Below are positions 48,725-57,542 of a stretch of 64,000 nucleotides of DNA, piece after piece (within the stretch, counting starts at the first letter, position 1; every line of letters starts with the position of its first letter). Source of the DNA: Kangsaoukella pontilimi. GTDB taxonomy: Bacteria > Pseudomonadota > Alphaproteobacteria > Rhodobacterales > Rhodobacteraceae. Position numbers and translations under genes: made by a program. Below the pieces are notes generated by a model. The model was not told the DNA's origin. It worked only from the letters and a program-made list of their open reading frames with translations, and made no database searches. Location of the stretch: assembly GCF_009830125.1 (NCBI RefSeq), contig NZ_WUPT01000005.1, forward strand, positions 1-64,000. Direction: 5' to 3'.

Positions 48725-51700
48725 CTAGCCGGCGTCCGGCTCGGCCGGTGACGGCGACTGCCGCCGCCGCTGCAACCATTGTCTTGCGTTCTCGCCCAGC
48801 ATCAGCATCGCGGGCGACAGCACCAGCGTCAGGACCGTGGCGACGGACAGGCCGCCGACGATGGCGCTGGAGAGTTCGGTCCACCACTGGGTCGACGGTG
48901 CGCCGTATACGATTTCCCGGCGGAAGAAGTCGAGATTTACCCCGATCACCATGGGCATCAGGCCGAGTGCCGTCGTGACGGATGTCAGAACCACGGGTCT
49001 GAGGCGTTCCGCCCCGGTCCGGAGCGCGGCCTCGCGCGGGGGCAGGCCGTTCCGCCTGTGGTCGTTGTAGGTGTCGATCAGGACGATGTTGTTGTTCACG
49101 ACGATCCCGGCAAGCGCGATGACGCCGATCCCGCCCATGACGATGCCAAAGGGCCGCCCGGTGACCAGAAGCCCGAGAAGGACGCCCGCGACCGAGAAGA
49201 CGATGGCGCTGAGCACGATGGCCGCCTGGTAGAAGGAGTTGAACTGGATCAGAAGGATCAGGACCATGAGCAGGATCGCGGCGATGAAGGCCTGAACGAG
49301 GAACTGCGCCGATTCCTGCTGATCCTCGGCCTCGCCGGCGAAGCTGTAGGTGACGCCGTCGGGCAGCTCGGCGCCATCCAGCGCCGAACGGAGCGCGGCG
49401 ATCTGGTCGGCCACGAGCACGCCCGGCCCGACATTGGCCTCGATCGTCACGACTCGGGATTCGTCGACCCGGCGGATGGTGCCGACGCGTTCGCTCGGCT
49501 CGAAGGTGACGAAGTTGGACACCGGGACGAGCCCGGCGGCGGTCGGCACCCGGAGGTTCACAAGTTCGGCCAGAGAGCGTTCCTCGCGCGGGAACCGCAC
49601 GCGGATGTCGAGTTCGCCCTCGGCGTCGTCGGGGCGGTAATCGGCCACGGTGATGCCCTGTGTCAGAAGCTGCACCGCCTGCCCGAGCAGGCTGACATCG
49701 GCGCCGTAGCGCGCGGCCTCGGCCCGGTCGACGCGGATCGACACCTCGACGCCCGGAAGGGGCAGCGTGTCGGTCACGTCGGTGAAGCCGCTGATATCCT
49801 CCATCAGGGACAGGACGGTTTCGACCGCCTCTTCCTGTTTCTCGGGGCTTCGCGTGCGCATCTCGAGATTTACGGGCTTGCCCTGCGAGGGGCCGTCGCT
49901 GGCGGTCTGCACCTGAATGTCGACACCGGCGATGTCGCCAAGGTCCTGCCGGATGTCCTCGCCGATTTCTTTGGCGGTCGGGCGCTCGTCCCAGTCGACG
50001 AGATCGAGTTGGAGAACCCCGATCGTCTCTTCGTCGCCACGCCCGGCGCTGAGGGTCGAGCGGGCGTAAATGCTTTCGATGGCGTCATAGTCTTCCAGCC
50101 GGTCTTCGACGGCGCGGACGATTTCATCGCGTTCCCAGATCGAGAGGTTGTCGCGGGCGCGGACCTGCACCTGCATGAATTCTGGCTCGATCTCGGGGAA
50201 GAAGGTGACGCCGCGCCCGAACTGGGCGTAGCTGGCGAACATGGCGATCAGAAGCGCGATGGCGAGAAGAAGCGTCGCGCCCGGCCTGAGGATCGCGCGT
50301 TCGAGCACCCGGATATAGGCACCGGTCGCGCCGCCCATGTCGCGGGGATCGCCCCGCTCGGCGGCGTGGAGAACGGCCTTGCTCCGCGCGCTTTGCGGCT
50401 GACGCTTGCCGATCACGCCACCCACGACCGGGATGAAGAAGAGCGCCATGAAAAGGGATGCCGTCAGGGTCAGGATCACCGTGATCGGCAGGAATTTCAT
50501 GAATTCGCCCACGACGCCGGACCAGAAGAGAAGCGGGAAGAACACCGAGAGCGTGGTCGCCGTCGATGCGATGATGGGCCATGCCATGCGCTTGGCGCCG
50601 AACGCATAGGCCTCGCGGCGGGTCGCGCCCTCCTGCAGTTTCCGGTCGGCAAGCTCGACAGTCACGATGGCGCCGTCGACCAGCATGCCGACGACGAGGA
50701 TCAGCGAGAAGAGCACTATGACATTCATCGTGTAGTCCAGCGCCCAAAGCGCGGTGACCCCGGCGAGGAACGCGCCCGGAATGGCCAGCCCCACAAGAAC
50801 CGCCGAGCGCAGGCCGAGGGCGAAGACGATCACGATCATCACGAGGATCACCGCCGCGATCACGTTCGCCTCGAGATCCGACAGCATGGTTTTGACCTGT
50901 TCGCTCTGGTCCTGAAGATAGGTGACCTCGACCGCGTCGGGCCAGTCGCTGCCCAGTTCCCCGATCCTGGATTTCACGGCGGCCACGGTTTCGATGATGT
51001 TGGCGCCCGAGCGTTTGGTCACTTCGAGCGACAGCGCGGGCTGACCGTCGATCCGGGCGAAGCTGGTCGGGTCTTCGAAGGTGCGGCGGACGGTGGCCAC
51101 GTCGCCAAAAGTGACGACCGTTCCGTCGCGCACCTTGATCGGCATCCGCATCACGTCTTCGAGGTCTTCGATCAGGCCGGGCACTTTCAGCACGATCCGC
51201 CCGCCTGCGCTTTCGATGGCGCCGGCGGCGATCAGGCGGTTGTTCCGCTGGACCTGAGAGACGATTTCGTCAAAGCCGAGATTGTAGGTCTGCAGGACCG
51301 TCGGGTCGATGAGGACCTCGAGAAACTCGTTCCGCTTGCCGCCGATATCGACTTCGAGAATGCCGGGCAGCGCTTCGAGTTCGGTCTGGACGGTGTCCGC
51401 GATGCTGTTGAGCGCGCGCTCGGGGATGGGGCCCGAGAGAACGACCGTGATGACCGGAAAGAGCGCGGTGTTGATCTCGGTGATGGTCAGGTCATAGGCG
51501 TCGTCGGGCAATTCGCCTTCGACCCGGTCGGCGGCTTCGCGGACGCGGTCCATCGCCTCGTCCACGTCGCCGCCGGCGGCGAATTCAAGCTGTACGCTGG
51601 CAAAGCCCTCGGCGGCTTCGGAACTCATCTTTTCGAGATCCTGCAGCGCGCCGAATTCGGCCTCCATCGGTTCGATCAGCAGCTCTTCGGCGTCACCCGG

Positions 51701-51868
51701 GCTGATGCCGTCGAGGCCGGTCGAGACGTAGACAAGCGGCAGCGGCACCTCGGGGTTGGCTTCCTTGGGGATCGCGATATAGGCGAACGCGCCGACGGTG
51801 AGGATGCCCGCCAGAGCAAGGAACATGACCCGCGTGCGCGAGAAGGCGGCGTCGATCAGAGCGTTCAT
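48725..51868 (-). CDS. RND-family multidrug efflux transporter (inner-membrane pump)
   Basis: 1047 residues, the AcrB/MexF size, with the expected two halves of six membrane segments around large periplasmic loops. Seen: VMFLALAGILTVGAFAYIAIP at the start, the RND-type motif LVDGAIVTVELADRKLQEG (about 400) in the proton-relay region, and GGIGVIALAGIVVNNNIVLIDTYN (about 915-940). It exports amphipathic compounds using the proton gradient. The start overlaps the adaptor stop by 4 bases. No outer-membrane TolC-type gene is in the operon, so it must borrow one. Confidence 0.93.
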   Translation of the reverse strand: MNALIDAAFSRTRVMFLALAGILTVGAFAYIAIPKEANPEVPLPLVYVSTGLDGISPGDAEELLIEPMEAEFGALQDLEKMSSEAAEGFASVQLEFAAGGDVDEAMDRVREAADRVEGELPDDAYDLTITEINTALFPVITVVLSGPIPERALNSIADTVQTELEALPGILEVDIGGKRNEFLEVLIDPTVLQTYNLGFDEIVSQVQRNNRLIAAGAIESAGGRIVLKVPGLIEDLEDVMRMPIKVRDGTVVTFGDVATVRRTFEDPTSFARIDGQPALSLEVTKRSGANIIETVAAVKSRIGELGSDWPDAVEVTYLQDQSEQVKTMLSDLEANVIAAVILVMIVIVFALGLRSAVLVGLAIPGAFLAGVTALWALDYTMNVIVLFSLILVVGMLVDGAIVTVELADRKLQEGATRREAYAFGAKRMAWPIIASTATTLSVFFPLLFWSGVVGEFMKFLPITVILTLTASLFMALFFIPVVGGVIGKRQPQSARSKAVLHAAERGDPRDMGGATGAYIRVLERAILRPGATLLLAIALLIAMFASYAQFGRGVTFFPEIEPEFMQVQVRARDNLSIWERDEIVRAVEDRLEDYDAIESIYARSTLSAGRGDEETIGVLQLDLVDWDERPTAKEIGEDIRQDLGDIAGVDIQVQTASDGPSQGKPVNLEMRTRSPEKQEEAVETVLSLMEDISGFTDVTDTLPLPGVEVSIRVDRAEAARYGADVSLLGQAVQLLTQGITVADYRPDDAEGELDIRVRFPREERSLAELVNLRVPTAAGLVPVSNFVTFEPSERVGTIRRVDESRVVTIEANVGPGVLVADQIAALRSALDGAELPDGVTYSFAGEAEDQQESAQFLVQAFIAAILLMVLILLIQFNSFYQAAIVLSAIVFSVAGVLLGLLVTGRPFGIVMGGIGVIALAGIVVNNNIVLIDTYNDHRRNGLPPREAALRTGAERLRPVVLTSVTTALGLMPMVIGVNLDFFRREIVYGAPSTQWWTELSSAIVGGLSVATVLTLVLSPAMLMLGENARQWLQRRRQSPSPAEPDAG

Positions 51869-52995
51869 TGCCGGGCCGCCTGCGGAGCGGCGTCGACTTC
51901 CGGCCGAACGGTGACCTCTTCGCCGTCGCGCACATAGCCCTGACCGATGGTAATGATTTCGGCCTCGTCGGGCAGGCCCGTCACCCAGACGCCGTCCACT
52001 TCTGCGCGGACGACCTCGATGGGCTCGAACGCGACCCGGCCGTCCTGAACCGTCTTGACGCCGAGACGCCCTTCTTCGTCCAGCGACACGATAGAGGCGG
52101 CGACGAAATGGGCCCTTCTTTCGCCCGTGGGGATGCGGATCTCGGCGGAGATGCCGGCGGGGATGGCGCCGTCCTCGTTCGGGACGACGACCTCGACGAG
52201 AAAGGTGCGCGTCTCGGCCGCGGCCGCCGAGCCGACGAATGCCACGCTGCCCGTTCGCGTCTGTCCGGTGATGAAGGTCACTTCGGCCGCGTCGGCGCCT
52301 TCCAGATCGGTGAGCGAGCGTTGCGGCACCTGAAGCGACACGGTCAGCGGCTGATTGTCGACGATGCGGCCGATCTCGGCCCCTGCGGTGACGAACTCGC
52401 CTTCGTCGATCGAGAGCTGTTCGATCCGCCCGCCGAAAGGCGCTTCGATGCGGGCGGCGTCGAGCGCGTCTTCCGCGGCGGTCCTCTGAGCGCGCGCAGC
52501 GGCCAGTGCGGCACGGGCCGAAGTCACGCGGTCGACGGTCGCGACACCCCGGTCCAGAAGCTCGGTGGCGTTGTCGAATTCGCGTTCCGCCGCGTCGAAC
52601 TCTTCCTGCGCGCGGTTGAGATCGGCTTCGAGCCGGCTTGTCGTCAGCCGGGCGATGACCTGACCGGCGGTGACATCGGCGCCCTTGGAGACCAGAACCT
52701 CGGTGACGTCGCCCGAGGTCTCGGCGCGGATGCCGGTATCCCTGTCGGGCTGCGCCTGACCTTCGGCCCGGAAGAACAGGGGCACGGTTTCGGCGCGTGA
52801 CATGCGCGTGGCGACCGAGACCGGGGCGGTTTCGGTCTCGGCCCCGGCGGTGGTCTGATCGCCGCCGGAGGACGGCAAGACAACGCCGCTGCCCATCCAG
52901 AGGACAACGGCGACAAGGATGCCAAGCGCGATCCAGAACGAGCGCTGCGCGCCGGGATCGTCCTGAAATTGCAGCTCTTTGCGGTCGTCGGCCAT
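51865..52995 (-). CDS. RND efflux periplasmic adaptor (membrane fusion protein)
   Basis: 376 residues. N-terminal membrane segment (FWIALGILVAVVLWMGSGVVLP), then biotinyl-lipoyl halves (GDVTEVLVSKGADVTAGQVIARL and RIEAPFGGRIEQLSIDEGEFV) flanking a helical hairpin with FDAAEREFDNATELLDRGVATVDRV, then the beta barrel. It links the inner pump to an outer-membrane channel. It is the first gene of the leftward efflux pair. The dyad at 53104-53144, about 110 bases upstream, is a good operator candidate. Confidence 0.92.
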   Translation of the reverse strand: MADDRKELQFQDDPGAQRSFWIALGILVAVVLWMGSGVVLPSSGGDQTTAGAETETAPVSVATRMSRAETVPLFFRAEGQAQPDRDTGIRAETSGDVTEVLVSKGADVTAGQVIARLTTSRLEADLNRAQEEFDAAEREFDNATELLDRGVATVDRVTSARAALAAARAQRTAAEDALDAARIEAPFGGRIEQLSIDEGEFVTAGAEIGRIVDNQPLTVSLQVPQRSLTDLEGADAAEVTFITGQTRTGSVAFVGSAAAAETRTFLVEVVVPNEDGAIPAGISAEIRIPTGERRAHFVAASIVSLDEEGRLGVKTVQDGRVAFEPIEVVRAEVDGVWVTGLPDEAEIITIGQGYVRDGEEVTVRPEVDAAPQAARQ

Positions 52996-53103
52996 GTCAT
53001 GTCCCCAGCTATGACGCCGACGGCGCCGTCACCGTTTCGGTGGCGGACGTCGCCGGGCGCGTTCGGAAATGGCTCTGGCCCGACGCGCGGCGTCGGATCG
53101 GAG

Positions 53104-53144
53104 CCGTTCCCGGATGTTTAATCTATTTAACAGGTTCGGAACGG
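53104..53144. promoter_or_regulatory. Nested dyad upstream of the efflux operon
   Basis: Outer arms CCGTTCC (53104-53110) and GGAACGG (53138-53144) are perfect inverted copies. Inside them TGTTTAAT and ATTTAACA (53115-53132) are inverted at 7 of 8 positions. The AT-rich centre also holds -10-like hexamers. It looks like a repressor operator (for example TetR type) or a bchO terminator; no regulator gene is adjacent. Confidence 0.45.
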
Positions 53145-53171
53145 ATGTGTCGGAGGAAAGTTCCGCGCTTT

Positions 53172-54032
53172 TCAAAGGGCCGGCCGGGCCCGGTCTGCGT
53201 CGAGCGTGTCGAGAAAAGCCTCGACGGTTTCGGCAATGAAACCGGGATTTTCTTCCTGCACCAGATGCCCGCCCGGTATGGCGCGGAACTCGCCGTGGGG
53301 CAGTTCGCCGGCGGCGCGGCGGACTGATCCGGTCGGAACCGTGGGGTCGTTCTCGCCGCTGAGGAGAAGGACAGGGGTGCGGATGCCCGCCAGGGGCGGC
53401 AGATCGCGGGTCAGGTCCCATTGCGCCATCATGCTGAGCGTCCCGTCGATATGGCGGGACGAACCGGCAAGGGCCCGGTAGCGGTCGACCAGCTCGTCCG
53501 AGGGTGTGGCGCCATTCGCCAGAAGAAGCTGCGTCACGGCGGCCGGACGCCCCAGCCCCAGCGAGAGTCCGGCGGATGCGAAGGGCAGGGCGGACAGGGC
53601 GCGGGCCATGCCGGGGAAGAGCCACGCGGACACGCCCTTGAACGGCTCGAGAGCGGGATTGATCAGGACGTGACCCCGTGGCGTGAGGCGCGCGTCCAGC
53701 GCAAGCGCGATCGCGGCGCCGGCGGAATGCCCGACGATCCCGGCGATATCGGCGCCGAGCGTCTCGACGAGGGTCGCGCAGTCTTCGGCCATGCTTTTCA
53801 GGCCGAACCTGTCGCGCCGACCGGCGCGGGTCGATCCGTGCCCCGGCAGATCGGGCGCGATCACCCGGTAGCGGCCGGAGAGGTCGCGCATCATGCCTTC
53901 CATGCTGCTGGCAGAGGATCCCGCGCCGTGCAGAAAGAGCAGGGTTTCGGCCTTGCCCTCGCCCTCGTCGATGACGAGCCAGTCATGGGGATCGGATGCG
54001 ACACGGCGCCGTCCGAGTTTGGCAGGCGTCAT
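53172..54032 (-). CDS. bchO: BchO, alpha/beta hydrolase of Mg-chelatase region
   Basis: 286 residues, the usual BchO length. The alpha/beta hydrolase fold shows LLFLHGAGSSASSM, APDLPGHGST, nucleophile elbow VGHSAGAAIAL and the late His in IPGGHLVQEE. BchO is linked with Mg-chelatase genes in purple bacteria; its exact role in bacteriochlorophyll synthesis is not settled. The ATG at 54032 overlaps the bchD stop (ATGA). It is the last gene of the leftward crtA-bchI-bchD-bchO unit and faces the replicon backbone. Confidence 0.9.
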   Translation of the reverse strand: MTPAKLGRRRVASDPHDWLVIDEGEGKAETLLFLHGAGSSASSMEGMMRDLSGRYRVIAPDLPGHGSTRAGRRDRFGLKSMAEDCATLVETLGADIAGIVGHSAGAAIALALDARLTPRGHVLINPALEPFKGVSAWLFPGMARALSALPFASAGLSLGLGRPAAVTQLLLANGATPSDELVDRYRALAGSSRHIDGTLSMMAQWDLTRDLPPLAGIRTPVLLLSGENDPTVPTGSVRRAAGELPHGEFRAIPGGHLVQEENPGFIAETVEAFLDTLDADRARPAL

Positions 54033-55669
54033 AGGGTGGGTACCAGGCCGTCCAAAGCCGCGCTTGCGGACGAACGTTTCAGGCTGTGGACCTCTGTGCC
54101 GAGCGACTGCGCCAGTTCCGCAAGGGCGGGCGAGGTTCTGGCCCCGCTGTCCAGAAGCGTCACCGGGATGCCCGCCGACCGGACATGGCGCGCCAGAAGA
54201 AGCGCGTCGGACCGGGCCTGCTGACGGTCGTTGCTGCCGTCGAGCGCGCAATTCGCGCGGCCGTCGCTTATGATGACAAGATGCGGTGTCTGCCCGGCGC
54301 GGACGGCCTGCGCCGCGACGTCCAGCGCCGCCTTCATGCCCGCAGCAAGCGGCGTCGCGCCGCCCGCGTGCAGCCCCTGCAGGCTGCGTTTGGCGCGGGT
54401 CAGCGCGCGGGTGGGCGGCAGGACAAGCTCGGCGCCGGCATCGCGGAAGGTCACGAGCGCGACGCGGTCACGCTCGGAATAGGCGCGGCCGAGCAGGTGT
54501 TCGATGGCACCTTTCCCTTCGGCGAGACGTGCGAAGGCGGCAGAGCCGGACATGTCGACCGCGAAGATGATCGTCCGCTCGGAGCGCTCTTTGTACTGCC
54601 GGATACGGATGTCTTCCGGGCGCACCGCTGTCCGGCCCGGCGTCGCGTTGCGCAGGGCTTGCCAAGGGGCCGCCGCCGAGAGCGTCGCCAGAAGATCGAC
54701 CCGGCTGCCGGACGAGACCTTGCCCGCGCGCGACGGCAGGGGGCGTCCGCGGAGGACCGACCGCCGCGCAATACCCTTGCCCTGTCCGCGCGCGACGGCG
54801 GACCGGCTTGTGAGAGAGATCAGGACATCCGCCGGCAGGCTGGTGCTGATGGCATCGACAAGCATGTTCTGGGCGAAGGCGGCATCGGCGTCAGCGTCCC
54901 CGCCGTCGTCGGGCCGGTCCGGTTGGGAGGGCTCCTCAGCCGGGGGTGGTGGCGTGGCGGCCTCGTCCTGCGGCAGGGCGCGATGCCCGAAGACGAGCTG
55001 AGCGGCGCAGCCGAGGAGTATCTCGGGTGCGGCGGTGTCGGAGAGCGCTTTCAGAGTGCGCAGGGTTTCGGCGGCAAGGAGAGGCGCACGAAGGTCGGAG
55101 AGGCCGAGGCGCGCGGCCACGGACACCAGCGCGTCGGTTTCCTTGTCCGTCAGGCGGCATTCCGCGAGGCGTGCCGCCGCGTCGAGCGTCGACCGGGCGC
55201 TGACAGGGTCGGACAGGCTGTCCGGCGCGCATTCGTCGAGCATGAAGGCCAGCCGGTCCCTGAGCGCGCGATGGGGCAGCGCCTCGTCCTGGCTGCCCTC
55301 GTCGAGCAGGACGAGAGCGCGTCTCTGGTCGCAACACGCGGCCAGCCGGCTTGCGCGGTCTGCTGTCAGTCTTTCGGCACCCTGAACAGCCAGCGGCCCG
55401 GACCCCTCGGCCAGCCCCTTGCGCATGACCGGCACCCCCCTCAGGAGGCTTTCGGTCATGTCCACGCCACCGAACAGGGCGAGGTCGTCCACCGTTCCGG
55501 ACACCGTCCGGATTTCACCAAGCTCCTTGAACAGCGGTGCCGTCAGCCTGTCACGCGGCGCGCCGTGGCGCGCGCGCAGCCATACGCCGCCGAGTCCTGT
55601 CGGGTTGATCGCGAGAAGGCGCCCGACGAGATGGGCGCGTCCGCTTATCACACCCGCCGCTTCGGTCAT
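54029..55669 (-). CDS. bchD: Magnesium chelatase subunit D
   Basis: 546 residues. The N-terminal half is the degenerate AAA+ domain (AINPTGLGGVWLRARHG; no Walker A). A Pro/Asp-rich linker (PPPPAEEPSQPDRPDDGGDAD) is at about 242-262, then a vWA domain with MIDAS DMSGSAAF (about 372-379) and HLVIISDGRANCALDGS. It forms the two-tiered ring with BchI that drives Mg2+ insertion into protoporphyrin IX. It overlaps both neighbours by ATGA. Confidence 0.93.
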   Translation of the reverse strand: MTEAAGVISGRAHLVGRLLAINPTGLGGVWLRARHGAPRDRLTAPLFKELGEIRTVSGTVDDLALFGGVDMTESLLRGVPVMRKGLAEGSGPLAVQGAERLTADRASRLAACCDQRRALVLLDEGSQDEALPHRALRDRLAFMLDECAPDSLSDPVSARSTLDAAARLAECRLTDKETDALVSVAARLGLSDLRAPLLAAETLRTLKALSDTAAPEILLGCAAQLVFGHRALPQDEAATPPPPAEEPSQPDRPDDGGDADADAAFAQNMLVDAISTSLPADVLISLTSRSAVARGQGKGIARRSVLRGRPLPSRAGKVSSGSRVDLLATLSAAAPWQALRNATPGRTAVRPEDIRIRQYKERSERTIIFAVDMSGSAAFARLAEGKGAIEHLLGRAYSERDRVALVTFRDAGAELVLPPTRALTRAKRSLQGLHAGGATPLAAGMKAALDVAAQAVRAGQTPHLVIISDGRANCALDGSNDRQQARSDALLLARHVRSAGIPVTLLDSGARTSPALAELAQSLGTEVHSLKRSSASAALDGLVPTL

Positions 55670-56691
55670 TCCGCGGCGGTCTGGAAGGACCCGAAGGCTT
55701 CGCCGACGGCGCGGGCCACACGGGCGCCGGACCCGGCATCGTCGAGCGGGTCGCGCCGCAGGCGGTGCGACAGCGCGATCGGGGCGAGACGGCGCAGATG
55801 CGCCCGCGACACGCGGTCGTCATCCTCGAATGCGGCAAGCGCGCGGGCGGCGCGCAGCAGGACGAGTTCGCCGCGCAGGCCGTCCGAGCCGAGCGCCATG
55901 CAGAGGAGGCTGGCGTCCCTGAGCGCGTCCTCGGGCGTCTCGGTCGCTGACAGCCGCTCGCGCGCCGCAAGGATACGGTTTCTCAGCTTGGTATCGGCGC
56001 TGCGCCAGCGTTTCATGAACTTCACGGTGTCGTTTTCATAGGCCTGCCGACGGCGGATAACCTCGACCCGTTCTTCTATGTCGGAGGGGGTCTCGACCGT
56101 CACCGACAGACCGAACCGGTCCAGAAGCTGGGGTCTGAGATCGCCTTCTTCCGGGTTGCCTGACCCGACCAGGACAAAACGCGAAGGGTGCCGGATCGAC
56201 ATGCCTTCGCGCTCGACCACGTTCTCGCCCGACTGCGCCACGTCCAAGAGCAGATCGACGATATGGTCCTCCAGCAGATTGACCTCGTCGATATAGAGGT
56301 ATCCGCGATTGGCGCGCGCCAGAAGGCCGGGCTGGAACGCCTTTTCCCCCCGGCTGAGCGCGCGTTCGATGTCGAGCGCGCCAAGGACGCGATCCTCGGT
56401 GACGCCGAGCGGCAGGTCGATCACGGGCGTCGGGCGTTTCACGATGCGGGTCGAGCGGACCTCGGCCCAGTCGGGACAAGACGCCGGGTCCGGCGCGTTC
56501 ACCGGGCAGCCCTCGACGGTGTCTATCTGGGGCAGAAGCCCCGCCAGACCGCGGACCGCGGTGGATTTGCCGGTGCCGCGATCGCCGAAGACGAGGACGC
56601 CGCCGATGCCGGGATCGACCGCGGTCAGGATCATGGCAAGGCGCATGTCCTCCTGTCCGACGATGGCGGAAAACGGGTAAGGCTGCTTCAT
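55666..56691 (-). CDS. bchI: Magnesium chelatase subunit I
   Basis: 341 residues. AAA+ ATPase with FSAIVGQEDMRLAM, Walker A FGDRGTGKSTAVRGLAG (about 40-56), Walker B LYIDEVNLLEDHIVD and sensor segments FVLVGSGNPEEGDLRPQLLDRFG. It is the motor of Mg-chelatase. AAAGGA 8 bases upstream and family alignment set the ATG at 56691 (MKQPYPFS). The start overlaps the crtA stop. Confidence 0.95.
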   Translation of the reverse strand: MKQPYPFSAIVGQEDMRLAMILTAVDPGIGGVLVFGDRGTGKSTAVRGLAGLLPQIDTVEGCPVNAPDPASCPDWAEVRSTRIVKRPTPVIDLPLGVTEDRVLGALDIERALSRGEKAFQPGLLARANRGYLYIDEVNLLEDHIVDLLLDVAQSGENVVEREGMSIRHPSRFVLVGSGNPEEGDLRPQLLDRFGLSVTVETPSDIEERVEVIRRRQAYENDTVKFMKRWRSADTKLRNRILAARERLSATETPEDALRDASLLCMALGSDGLRGELVLLRAARALAAFEDDDRVSRAHLRRLAPIALSHRLRRDPLDDAGSGARVARAVGEAFGSFQTAAE

Positions 56692-57398
56692 GCCGCAGTC
56701 CTTTCTGATTGGGCGAGGGGGTTCATGCCGGCCCAGGTGCCGGTGGCCCCCAGCACCTGAAACCTCGCGTAGAGTTCTTCGCGGAACCATCCGCCTTCGC
56801 GTACGCGCCGGATGGCCTCCGCATGGGGGCCGCCGGCGCGGGCGAACTCGAACATGCTCTTTGCGTCGGGCCAGATCGAGAACGTCACCTGGTGCAGGAA
56901 AGGCACCTCACCGATGCCGATCTTGAAGAGAACGTCCCTGTTCCGGCCGATGGCCGCGCTGATCGCTGGTTCCTGTCCCCAGAAATGCCTGAGCGCGGTG
57001 GGCTTGATCGTCGCCCGCGTGAGCGCGGCCAGCGGGCCGTCGCGCCGCGTTTCAGTCTCTGAAAAAGGGGCTTTGCCAGACCATTCGCCCCGCGCGCTCA
57101 GCGTCGACAGGAAAACGGTCCAGCTTTCCGAGGCGTGCGATCTCCAGCGCGTGTAGACGGCTGCCGCGTCGATTGCGCGGCGCGCGCTGTCCTCGTCCTT
57201 CCAGACCGCCAGAATGGCCCAGACGGCAGTGTTGGGCTTGGGCGTGAAGCCTTCGCCCACCCCCGATCCGCAGAGCTTCCAGAAGGTGACATCCGGCATC
57301 CGGGCAAAATCAAGCCGCGCCGCACCCATCTGGCCCAGGACCCAGACGCGCGCCAGAACCGAATCGAATCGGAAAAAGCTCACGGAAACGGTTTGAAT
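56688..57398 (-). CDS. crtA: Spheroidene monooxygenase
   Basis: About 236 residues. Family stretches VSVSFFRFDSV, FARMPDVTFWKLCGSGVGEGFTPKPN and SIWPDAKSMFEFARAGGPH are clear. CrtA adds the 2-keto group to spheroidene to give spheroidenone, the carotenoid of aerobically grown cells. The start is odd: the homologous position is an ATT codon (57398) with GGAGAG 5 bases upstream. TTG (57416) and GTG (57383) are in frame but poorly placed. The boundary is therefore tentative. A PpsR-type site lies 20 bases upstream. Confidence 0.88.
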   Translation of the reverse strand: MQTVSVSFFRFDSVLARVWVLGQMGAARLDFARMPDVTFWKLCGSGVGEGFTPKPNTAVWAILAVWKDEDSARRAIDAAAVYTRWRSHASESWTVFLSTLSARGEWSGKAPFSETETRRDGPLAALTRATIKPTALRHFWGQEPAISAAIGRNRDVLFKIGIGEVPFLHQVTFSIWPDAKSMFEFARAGGPHAEAIRRVREGGWFREELYARFQVLGATGTWAGMNPLAQSERTAA

Positions 57399-57417
57399 AG
57401 CAGCTCTCCACAGCAAC

Positions 57418-57435
57418 TGTCAGGTTAGTGTTACA
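57418..57435. promoter_or_regulatory. PpsR/CrtJ-type palindrome, crtA side
   Basis: TGT, 12 bases, ACA (TGTCAGGTTAGTGTTACA) exactly fits the PpsR/CrtJ operator. It lies just upstream of crtA in the divergent crtA-crtI promoter. PpsR represses photosynthesis genes under oxygen and light. Confidence 0.75.
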
Positions 57436-57492
57436 CGCATGGACAGTTTTTTGAAGTGAAAACCCAAATATTAGAAGTGGTATAGTCGTAAT

Positions 57493-57510
57493 TGTAAATT
57501 TGAATGGACA
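57493..57510. promoter_or_regulatory. PpsR/CrtJ-type palindrome, crtI side
   Basis: TGTAAATTTGAATGGACA fits TGT-N12-ACA exactly and lies 33 bases before the crtI start used here. Two sites 75 bases apart allow cooperative binding by tetrameric PpsR. Confidence 0.72.
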
Positions 57511-57542
57511 GTGTATCGTTCAGGAATGATGGAGTGCCTCGC

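Noticed and set aside
53115-53132. TTAA pair upstream of the efflux adaptor as a CtrA site
   Set aside because: The two TTAA are 5 bases apart, not 7, and they are part of a larger dyad.
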